This document shows, piece by piece, positions 1-5,274 of a stretch of 5,274 nt of DNA. Within the stretch, counting starts at the first letter, position 1; every line of letters begins with the position of its first letter. A model generated the notes under the pieces. That model did no database searches, had not been told where the DNA came from, and saw only the letters and a list, made by a program, of their open reading frames with translations. Both the position numbers and the translations under genes were made by a program. Source of the stretch: an uncultured Candidatus Saccharibacteria bacterium (GTDB lineage: Bacteria; Patescibacteriota; Saccharimonadia; Saccharimonadales; Saccharimonadaceae); contig CALKRO010000030.1 of assembly GCA_937990205.1 (NCBI GenBank), positions 1 through 5,274 on the forward strand. Reading direction: 5' to 3'.

Positions 1-1364
1 GCGATGCGAGCCTCAATTTCACTCATCAAATCATCAATCTGCCCTTCACTTGGGCGGACTTCGATTTCTGGATCAAGGAGTCCGGTCGGGCGAATTACTT
101 GCTCGGCTGGCTTTGGCGAAACTTCTAGTTCATACTTGCCCGGAGTAGCGGAAACATAGACTGCACGGCGAATATGAGTTTCGAATTCATCAAAAGTAAG
201 AGGGCGATTATCTAGTGCGCTCGGCAAACGAAAACCATATTCCACCAGAGTAGATTTTCTAGCGTGGTCACCATTATACATACCGCGTACCTGTGGCAAA
301 GTCATATGTGATTCGTCGACCAGTAAGAGAAAATCATCGGGGAAGAAATCGAGCAAAGTCGCTGGTGGTTCTCCGGCCTTACGGCCATCTAGGTGGCGAG
401 AATAGTTTTCAATTCCTTTCACAAAGCCAGTTTCTTTTAACATTTCGAGATCATATTTGGTGCGCTGAGAAATACGTTGCGCTTCCAGATATTTATGATT
501 AGCCTCGAAATATTTTAGACGTTCGTCAAATTCGGCCTGAATTAAATCGATAGCGCGATCGAGTTGATCTTTCGGGGTAGCGTAGTGGGTATTCGGGAAA
601 ATAAATACTTGATCAGGTTTTTCGCGTACTTCAGCGGTGAGTGGATCGATAATTTTAACCTCTTCGAGTTCATCAAAAGCAAATTCGAAGCGATAAGCAA
701 TTTCACCTGAGGCTGGAAAGAGATCAATCGTGTCGCCCTTAACCCGGAAATTACCGCGTTCAAAAGCGAGATCATTACGGTGATATTGCATGGCGATGAG
801 ATAGATCATCAAATTAGCCTGATTAAGTTTCGCCACAGGAAGGGTATTTTTCGAAACTACCTGCCAGGTATGGCCGGTTTTTTCGAGATGCAGGGACATT
901 TCAGTGTAATGATCGGGAGAACCGATACCATAAATACAAGAAACTGAAGCGACAATAATGGTATCTTTACGCGTGAGCAGAGAGACCGTGGCGGCGTGAC
1001 GCAAACGGTCAATTTCATCGTTAATGGCCGAATCTTTTTCGATATAAGTATCGGTGCTAGCGATATAGGCTTCCGGCTGGTAGTAATCGAAATAAGAAAC
1101 AAAATAATGCACCTCGTTCTCGGGGAAAAATTCACGAAACTCAGAATAAAGCTGGGCGGCGAGAGTTTTGTTATGGGCAAGAATCAGAGTCGGTTTCTGA
1201 ATATTGGCGATGAGATTCGCCATAGTAAAAGTCTTACCAGACCCCGTCACACCGAGCAAAGTCTGCTCACGGATTCCCATCTTGAGACCGCGTGTGAGCT
1301 GAGCAATAGCCGCCGGCTGGTCACCGGTAGGCTGAAATTTACTATGAAGACGAAACTCTGGCAT
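1..1364 (-). CDS. uvrB: Excinuclease ABC subunit B (UvrB), 3' end cut off by window
   Basis: UvrB is the DNA-damage-verifying helicase-like ATPase of nucleotide excision repair. It is loaded on DNA by UvrA and then recruits UvrC for the dual incision. The frame is open from an ATG at 1364 to the window edge (454 full codons, against about 660-670 in the family). Visible signatures are the N-terminal FxPTGDQPxAI block (residues 10-20), Walker A GVTGSGKT (38-45), the damage-probing beta-hairpin region [20 protein letters not shown] (about 90-109), [24 protein letters not shown], the Walker B DESH (350-353), the segment [16 protein letters not shown], and motif III VSATPG starting near residue 404. 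The remaining helicase motifs (IV-VI) and the C-terminal UVR motif lie outside the window. I translated the frame throughout and found no frameshift. The ATG at 1364 is chosen because it gives the canonical UvrB N-terminus and follows a -10 box. It lies 64 bases downstream of the small gene on the same strand, with no terminator between them, so read-through is possible besides its own promoter. Confidence 0.97.
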   Translation of the reverse strand, partial: MPEFRLHSKFQPTGDQPAAIAQLTRGLKMGIREQTLLGVTGSGKTFTMANLIANIQKPTLILAHNKTLAAQLYSEFREFFPENEVHYFVSYFDYYQPEAYIASTDTYIEKDSAINDEIDRLRHAATVSLLTRKDTIIVASVSCIYGIGSPDHYTEMSLHLEKTGHTWQVVSKNTLPVAKLNQANLMIYLIAMQYHRNDLAFERGNFRVKGDTIDLFPASGEIAYRFEFAFDELEEVKIIDPLTAEVREKPDQVFIFPNTHYATPKDQLDRAIDLIQAEFDERLKYFEANHKYLEAQRISQRTKYDLEMLKETGFVKGIENYSRHLDGRKAGEPPATLLDFFPDDFLLLVDESHMTLPQVRGMYNGDHARKSTLVEYGFRLPSALDNRPLTFDEFETHIRRAVYVSATPGKYELEVSPKPAEQVIRPTGLLDPEIEVRPSEGQIDDLMSEIEARI

Positions 1365-1401
1365 ACCTATATATTATACAATTTTTAGGCTGAAGATGCA
1401 A
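1365..1401 (-). promoter_or_regulatory. Candidate uvrB promoter, possibly giving a leaderless mRNA
   Basis: On the minus strand a perfect TATAAT lies at 1378-1373. A weak -35-like TTGCAT (3 of 6 matches) lies at 1401-1396, with a 17-base spacer. Only 8 bases (ATATAGGT) separate the -10 box from the uvrB ATG, so a start about 7 bases below the -10 would put the mRNA 5' end at or next to the start codon. The AGG one base from the ATG is too close to act as a Shine-Dalgarno sequence. The motif placement is seen in the sequence; promoter activity is inferred. Confidence 0.5.
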
Positions 1402-1428
1402 AAAATTTCCTGAGTTAACGTCTCAATT

Positions 1429-1761
1429 CTATGATTTAATTTCAAAAATAGAATACATTCCAAATAAATATTTAGAAATCTCATCCTCCGCATCACTTGC
1501 GAGTTCCAAGGTTTCAATTCTTCTTGGAATAGCCTCCAAATTATCAAAACCACCCTCACGATAACATTCAAGCTCAGATTCGACACCATGGTGGGAATAA
1601 GTGTTCACTAATAGGTATTTTTTATTAGTAGACTGATTTTTGATAACCCAGAAAAACTCGCCTCTTCCAAATGCGCCGTCTACTTCCACTAGGTAATCAT
1701 CCATCGGCAATTGATATTTTGATATAATGTTACTTAATTTTGATTCAGTCATCTCCCACAT
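1429..1761 (-). CDS. Small acidic protein of unknown function (110 aa)
   Basis: I do not recognise this protein. It is a complete frame from an ATG at 1761 to a TAG stop. The start is supported by a TGGAG ribosome binding site at 1773-1769, 7 bases upstream. A second ATG three codons in has GGGAG directly against it, which is too close, so the first is preferred. There is no signal peptide or membrane segment, so it is probably cytoplasmic. It is clearly acidic (about 20 Asp/Glu against 11 Lys/Arg). Residues from about 27 to 57 look like beta strands (FFWVIKNQSTNKKYLLVNTY), followed by a Glu-rich, probably helical half (ESELECYREGG, then LASDAEDEISKYLF). Codons are strongly A/T-ending, more so than in uvrB, which could mean acquisition by transfer or simply a weakly conserved gene. 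It is the only sizeable open frame between its two neighbours, and its RBS makes a real gene likely. Its position upstream of uvrB does not by itself imply a repair role. Confidence 0.7.
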   Translation of the reverse strand: MWEMTESKLSNIISKYQLPMDDYLVEVDGAFGRGEFFWVIKNQSTNKKYLLVNTYSHHGVESELECYREGGFDNLEAIPRRIETLELASDAEDEISKYLFGMYSIFEIKS

Positions 1762-1875
1762 CTCAATACTCCATCTACTTACAAGTTATATATTATATAT
1801 AGTGCGTCTATTATAAAATTGCAAGTTACTAAACTTTATACGACTGATGTCTAAATTAGTTTCTCAAGTGTAGTA
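1762..1875 (-). promoter_or_regulatory. AT-rich intergenic region with two -10-like boxes
   Basis: This 114-base gap between the stop of the large gene and the small gene has two exact TATAAT hexamers on the minus strand, at 1797-1792 and 1815-1810. Neither has a convincing -35 element at 16-18 bases. The first would give a leader of about 24 bases containing the GGAG site. No GC-rich hairpin with a T tract is visible, so the large gene has no obvious intrinsic terminator here and may be co-transcribed with the small gene. In DNA this AT-rich, TATAAT arises easily by chance. Confidence 0.35.
1769..1773 (-). promoter_or_regulatory. Ribosome binding site of the 110-aa gene
   Basis: TGGAG on the minus strand lies 7 bases before the ATG at 1761. 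This is good Shine-Dalgarno spacing and decides the start in favour of the first ATG over the one three codons later. Confidence 0.6.
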
Positions 1876-2361
1876 CTAGTATCTTGGGGCAATCTCGCGA
1901 GAGTAGACCATGTAGGCTTGGCCGCCACTGAGGGATTGGCGGTAGGCCCAGAAATAAGCGTCAGCCCGGAGGGTAAAGACTTCGGCTGGGTGGATGGAAC
2001 CTTCGGCATAGTAAGTGCCGGTTGGTCCAGTTTGAAGTGGGTGGGCACCGGTACGGCCGCCACCAGTGTGGGAGCCGGCGGTGCGGTTAAGGATGAGTTT
2101 TCTAGCGAAGACTGGACCAGTAATGGTGAGGGTTTCGTTGCAAGAGAGAGCGTTCGGGTAATGATTATCGGAACAGGTATCGATTTGGTTATCGCCATAA
2201 TCTTCATCGAGGATTATCCAGGCATCGATGTTGGTGACGTTGCTGGTGATATTGATTTTCTTGGCAAAGATGAGAACTTGCGGAAAATCATCCACGGCAT
2301 TGTAGGTTTCGTGGGCGATATTGATGTTGCGATCAATCGTGAGGGTGCCGTCCACGTACAT
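1876..2361 (-). other. C-terminal beta-rich module of the large secreted protein (about residues 942-1103)
   Basis: From Met943 onward the protein has short hydrophobic strands alternating with Asn/Asp/Gly turns: YVDGTLTI, QVLIFAKKINI, IDAWIIL, LTITGPVFARKLIL. This looks like the coils of a beta-solenoid. Two cysteines (in DTCSDNHY and LSCNET) flank a possible disulfide loop between the strands. A Gly/Thr-rich linker follows, then a compact block PAEVFTLRADAYFWAY (from residue 1067) and the very C-terminal SREIAPRY. The strand pattern is read from the sequence; the fold is inferred. The sharp end at PRY, with no anchor after it, suggests the tail itself is functional, for example in sorting or docking. 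Confidence 0.5.
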
Positions 2362-5187
2362 AGCGAGGGTATTCATGAGCTTCTCACCAGTGGTATTGCT
2401 TCTCGCGATGAGGTTGCCGCCGCGATCGAATTGATAGAAATTGGCGGTGCTATTCATGGCGCTGAGGCTGATGTCTCCCTGGTGATAAAGCTGGGAGAGG
2501 CCGAGGTAATTTTTCGCGGAAGTCTCATTAGAGGTGAGACTGGTGATGGTATTAGAAGAATTTCGGATAATGGTGTCGCGGAAGCGGGCTTTGAGACGGG
2601 CGAGGACGGCGGAACCAATACGGGAGATGCCAGAGTTGCCCGGTCCGTTTTTATCGTTGGCGATAGTCATGTGGCTAATATTACTAATACCTGAGACTAC
2701 TGAATTCGGGCCGCTAGGGCCAATGAAGGTGTAGTAGGCGTTCATGATACCGCCACGAGGAAGATTAAAGTTATAGCCCTCTTCATAACCCATAGCAGCA
2801 CCGGAACCGAAGCCGAGAACTTTGCCGGCAGCGAGGACGCCGAATTCATCCCAGGAACCATAAGAGCGGGTTTCCGCAGAAGGAAACGCACCGAGGCCAC
2901 CACCGACAGCTTTTTCGGAAAGTGCGGTCTTAATCGCGCCATTAGTATAGAAACCACCACCAAGAACCTGGAAGTTTGGCTTTTTAGCAATGGTAACACA
3001 AGAGGCGGCAGAGACATGATGAAGGTTATTACCACCGTTCATGGCAGAGCCGGACATATTATTCGCAACAGTGTTATTATCTGAATCATGGGAAGCGGCT
3101 GGCCAGATGACGGAACGAGTACAATATTTCTTACCTAGACCGCCGCCTGGGAGGTTGTCTGGAATGGTGCGTTCATAATTTTCGGTATTAAGAAAGTCTC
3201 CAGTAAACTTACCAGCGGCGTTAATAATACCTTTGACCGTATCTACTAATTCACAACGCTCGATACCGGAACCACGGCAAATGTTACCATTCGGGATAGT
3301 CTGCTCTTGGAGCTTTGACTCTGGATAATTTTCGTCGACAATCATTTCGTAAACTTTGACAGTTTGGTCTTCACGGGTATGGGTGGCGTAAGGAGTTTTG
3401 GAAACCAATTCGTTGGCACGAGGAGCGACGCCATAATTGGCACCAATGCTAATTCTGGCGCCGAGGAAACCGACGCCGCCTTGGGAGGATTCGATATAGC
3501 TATGGATAGAGGTGTTGAAATTATATGGGGTGTAGACGGAAGATTTCTTTTCGGTTTGGCCGAGGTTTTGCGTGGTGGTATCGACGTGACTGTCTGGATA
3601 TTCTTTTTTCCAGTGTGTAACATAAGTATATTCTTTTTTACGTCTTAAACAGCCTCTTTCTGATTCATGAACACAATAGCTTCTTCCAGTTGGAACCTTA
3701 ACCTCATAAGTACTGTTTCCCTGCGACCCCCAAGATGCGCCATTACCTCCAGCATTACCAGCGGAATCAAAACTATTGTATGAATGATGATGAACATTTT
3801 CCGCACCATCTCTACCAGACCAAGTGGTATATTCGTTATACCAAGCACGAAGATTGTCATAACGAATACCTTGAGAAATTACCGTACCAACCTCAGTGGT
3901 AGAGCCAGTTTTATCGGCAGAATTACAACCGTGCTGATAATCGATAAAGCCTGGAATCTGATAACCAACTGTTAGTTTTGGTGCATACATGCGATAATAA
4001 TTGGTTTCACAAGCATATTCAGAAGAGGCGTTTTGGGTTGGAGAATAAGCGGTAAAGCCATAGTCGCTAGTTTCGAGTCCATTACCACTAAACGGACGCT
4101 TGTTGCCGCGACCAATAGTGTGATAATTACCGTCATGGACTGGAGAGTCACCGAATAAATACTGATTATTCTCTGAACCATTCTTCTGGGCAAAAATTTG
4201 GAAGTTGCTTTCGCCTGGCGGATCCGCACTACTTACATTAGAGCTACCAGTTTGGATACCGACTTGCTGTATCGGGAAACAGAAAGTCTCATAGAATTGG
4301 ACACGATCGCCTGGCTTGGCGAAGACGTAGTTTTTACCCTGGAAATTCTTCTGCCAAGAATTATGACCGAGAGTACCGGAATAGGAGTGGTTTACTACAC
4401 CAGTGTCTGCTGAGGTATTGCCTTTATAATAGGCGCCGAAGTTACCGGATAATTGAGAGCAAGTTATATTAGATGTAATTGATGGAGGTTGAGGTGGGTT
4501 AACAATACCTGTTGGTGGCCAGGCACAGAACCAGGAAAAATCGCCACGATTCCAGTCGGCAAGAAGTTGGGGGTCATCAACACCGTTATAAACCTTACCA
4601 GTATAATTTTCTTTTGCTTTTTCCCATGACACCCTATGATGACCGAGATTTTCATATCTATACTCCTTAGGATCAGGCTCAGAGTAGTACATAGAAAAAG
4701 TCAAAGGCATAGCCATGCCGCCAGTCGGTTTTTTGGTTTTACGATAGTAACGATTATAACCAAAAATAAAAACACCCTTACTACCCCTGGAAGCACAACC
4801 AGTCACGGCATTATCACCCTTTCTAGTAGGTAGCGGCTTATTGCCAGTAGGATATTCGCTGGTATTTTGCGGATTAATAAATTTACTATACGGAATACGA
4901 TCTCTTTGATTCTCTGGGATACCCATTTCGTCAAAATCATAGTAGACCCAAGAAACACCCGAATATGGTTGATGTATAGTATAACAAATATCAATAGCAC
5001 AACCATCAACCGGATGCCCAGAACCACCGTCGTGTGTGCCGCCTGGATTTTGAGGAGCTGGTGGTTCGACGGCAAAAATATTATGACACATAAACCCCAC
5101 AGAGAGTAAGGGTAAGAAGAAAAAAGATAATACTAAGAATATTTTTTTATAGTTATGTTTATAACCATTAACCATATGTACCTTCAT
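1876..5187 (-). CDS. Large secreted protein of unknown function, Saccharibacteria/CPR-type surface protein (1103 aa)
   Basis: I cannot assign a named family. Lys14-Lys15 followed by a hydrophobic stretch (about 16-38) and NIFA|VEPP form a Sec signal peptide, with cleavage probably after Ala39. There is no later membrane segment, LPXTG motif or usable lipobox (Cys34 sits in GFMC), so the protein is probably released or held at the surface by other means. The mature part is rich in Asn, Gly, Ser and Tyr, with a Pro-rich stretch near NPPQPPSI and about 16 cysteines, which suggests disulfides. Distinct blocks are AKPGDRVQF (290-298); a Cys- and Lys-rich stretch with YCVHESERGCLRRKK (around 500-520); KKPNFQVLGGG (735-745); GSWDEFGVLAAG around Trp779, followed by GFGSGAAMG; and a beta-rich C-terminal module (about 940-1103) with MYVDGTLTIDRNINI, FPQVLIFAKKINI, LTITGPVFARKLILNRTAG and PAEVFTLRADAYFWAY, ending SREIAPRY. 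I recall similar blocks in Saccharibacteria surface proteins, but this is from memory. Translation may start at the ATG at 5187 or at Met5 (5175), which alone has an AAGG site. Adhesion or host contact is a guess. The 5' part is AT-richer than the 3' part. Confidence 0.9.
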   Translation of the reverse strand: MKVHMVNGYKHNYKKIFLVLSFFFLPLLSVGFMCHNIFAVEPPAPQNPGGTHDGGSGHPVDGCAIDICYTIHQPYSGVSWVYYDFDEMGIPENQRDRIPYSKFINPQNTSEYPTGNKPLPTRKGDNAVTGCASRGSKGVFIFGYNRYYRKTKKPTGGMAMPLTFSMYYSEPDPKEYRYENLGHHRVSWEKAKENYTGKVYNGVDDPQLLADWNRGDFSWFCAWPPTGIVNPPQPPSITSNITCSQLSGNFGAYYKGNTSADTGVVNHSYSGTLGHNSWQKNFQGKNYVFAKPGDRVQFYETFCFPIQQVGIQTGSSNVSSADPPGESNFQIFAQKNGSENNQYLFGDSPVHDGNYHTIGRGNKRPFSGNGLETSDYGFTAYSPTQNASSEYACETNYYRMYAPKLTVGYQIPGFIDYQHGCNSADKTGSTTEVGTVISQGIRYDNLRAWYNEYTTWSGRDGAENVHHHSYNSFDSAGNAGGNGASWGSQGNSTYEVKVPTGRSYCVHESERGCLRRKKEYTYVTHWKKEYPDSHVDTTTQNLGQTEKKSSVYTPYNFNTSIHSYIESSQGGVGFLGARISIGANYGVAPRANELVSKTPYATHTREDQTVKVYEMIVDENYPESKLQEQTIPNGNICRGSGIERCELVDTVKGIINAAGKFTGDFLNTENYERTIPDNLPGGGLGKKYCTRSVIWPAASHDSDNNTVANNMSGSAMNGGNNLHHVSAASCVTIAKKPNFQVLGGGFYTNGAIKTALSEKAVGGGLGAFPSAETRSYGSWDEFGVLAAGKVLGFGSGAAMGYEEGYNFNLPRGGIMNAYYTFIGPSGPNSVVSGISNISHMTIANDKNGPGNSGISRIGSAVLARLKARFRDTIIRNSSNTITSLTSNETSAKNYLGLSQLYHQGDISLSAMNSTANFYQFDRGGNLIARSNTTGEKLMNTLAMYVDGTLTIDRNINIAHETYNAVDDFPQVLIFAKKINITSNVTNIDAWIILDEDYGDNQIDTCSDNHYPNALSCNETLTITGPVFARKLILNRTAGSHTGGGRTGAHPLQTGPTGTYYAEGSIHPAEVFTLRADAYFWAYRQSLSGGQAYMVYSREIAPRY
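5071..5187 (-). other. Sec signal peptide of the large secreted protein
   Basis: The N-region carries Lys10, Lys14 and Lys15. The core IFLVLSFFFLPLLSVGF is strongly hydrophobic, and the likely signal peptidase I site is after Ala39 (IFA|VEPP). If translation starts at Met5 the signal peptide is 35 residues long. The lack of a Gly/Ala-Phe-Thr-Leu prepilin site argues against a type IV pilin-like N-terminus. Confidence 0.8.
5181..5185 (-). promoter_or_regulatory. Ribosome binding site supporting the Met5 start of the large protein
   Basis: GAAGG on the minus strand ends 5 bases before the second in-frame ATG (5175-5173). It overlaps the first ATG (5187-5185), which itself has no purine-rich site upstream. 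This favours a 1099-residue product unless the first ATG is used leaderless. Confidence 0.45.
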
Positions 5188-5191
5188 ATTT

Positions 5192-5220
5192 ATATATTAG
5201 CATAATAATTATAAAAATAT
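5192..5220 (-). promoter_or_regulatory. Candidate promoter of the large secreted protein gene
   Basis: Two minus-strand -10 candidates lie in this very AT-rich stretch. One is an exact TATAAT at 5213-5208, which would give a start near 5201 and a leader of about 26 bases to Met5. The other is a TATGCTAATAT extended -10-like element, with its hexamer at 5197-5192, which would start the mRNA close to the first ATG. No good -35 is visible for either. For the first, the -35 position falls inside the upstream terminator hairpin. The gene needs a promoter here because a terminator lies directly upstream. Confidence 0.4.
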
Positions 5221-5228
5221 TAAATAAG

Positions 5229-5259
5229 AAAAACCACCCGATATTCTTGGGTGGTTTTT
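5229..5259. terminator. Bidirectional intrinsic terminator
   Basis: The arms AAAAACCACCC (5229-5239) and GGGTGGTTTTT (5249-5259) pair perfectly over 11 bp around a 9-base loop. The stem has a T run after it on both strands. On the minus strand it would end a transcript entering from a gene beyond the right edge. No plus-strand gene in the window would use it. It isolates the large secreted protein gene as the start of its own transcription unit. Confidence 0.85.
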
Positions 5260-5274
5260 AAAAAAGAGGTCAGA

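Noticed and set aside
1..1364. Alternative genetic code (UGA as glycine)
   Set aside because: UvrB and the large protein read through without any in-frame TGA, conserved glycines are encoded by GGN, and both visible gene ends are TAG.
996..1388. Plus-strand open frame of 130 codons over the uvrB N-terminus
   Set aside because: It is fully antisense to the Walker A and beta-hairpin region of UvrB, so it is a shadow of the real gene.
1762..1875. Intrinsic terminator after the large gene
   Set aside because: Only AT-only palindromes (around 1786-1800) and the short TAGTACTA at 1871-1878 are present. There is no GC-containing stem followed by a T run.
1918..2694. Long plus-strand open frame (258 codons) antisense to the 3' end of the large gene
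   Set aside because: It lies entirely inside a well-supported minus-strand gene, has no visible ribosome binding site, and falls in the GC-rich part, where stop codons are rare by composition. Its translation is a Gly/Val/Glu/Ile-rich string without recognisable motifs.
5071..5187. Lipoprotein or prepilin-type signal in the large exported protein
   Set aside because: The Cys34 context GFMC lacks the small residues of a lipobox at the expected places, and no type III prepilin cleavage motif precedes the hydrophobic stretch. An ordinary Sec signal with a site after Ala39 fits better.
1..5274. CRISPR array, tRNA, transposon ends or defence-system genes
   Set aside because: I saw no regularly spaced repeats, cloverleaf-like sequence, long terminal inverted repeats, transposase or nuclease motifs. 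The only long perfect inverted repeat noticed is the terminator at 5229-5259.

Overview
The window carries three minus-strand genes in the order (by transcription) large secreted protein, small unknown protein, uvrB. The first two are complete. uvrB runs off the left edge. No tRNA, rRNA, CRISPR array, insertion sequence or attachment site is visible. UvrB reads in the ordinary bacterial code: tryptophan is TGG and UGA is never used as a sense codon, which argues against the Gracilibacteria/SR1 recoding. The secreted protein has block patterns that I associate, from memory only, with surface proteins of Saccharibacteria (TM7) and related Candidate Phyla Radiation bacteria. These are an AKPGD-VxF block, a KKPxxQVxGGG ... 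GSWxEFG ... GFGSGAAMG block, and a C-terminus of the PAEVFxLRxDAYxWAY ... SREIAPRY type. A Saccharibacteria-like host is therefore my best guess, at moderate to low confidence.

Layout. Positions 1-1364 hold the N-terminal 454 codons of uvrB, preceded by a good -10 box so close to the start codon that the mRNA may be leaderless. Positions 1429-1761 hold a small, acidic, AT-rich protein I do not recognise, with a clear GGAG ribosome binding site. Positions 1762-1875 are AT-rich noncoding DNA with candidate -10 boxes and no convincing terminator. Positions 1876-5187 hold a single intact reading frame of 1103 residues with a Sec signal peptide and no membrane anchor, sortase motif or lipobox. Positions 5188-5228 are an AT-rich promoter region, and 5229-5259 form a strong bidirectional hairpin terminator that separates this gene from whatever lies beyond the right edge.

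How the genes relate. I see no evidence that the three work together. UvrB is housekeeping DNA repair. The large protein is exported and probably surface-exposed or released. The small protein is an orphan. The most interesting feature is the large protein: a disulfide-capable, Asn/Gly/Ser/Tyr-rich exoprotein whose coding sequence changes in base composition along its length, from an AT-rich 5' part to a GC-richer 3' part. This suggests a mosaic of a variable N-terminal half and a more stable C-terminal half.
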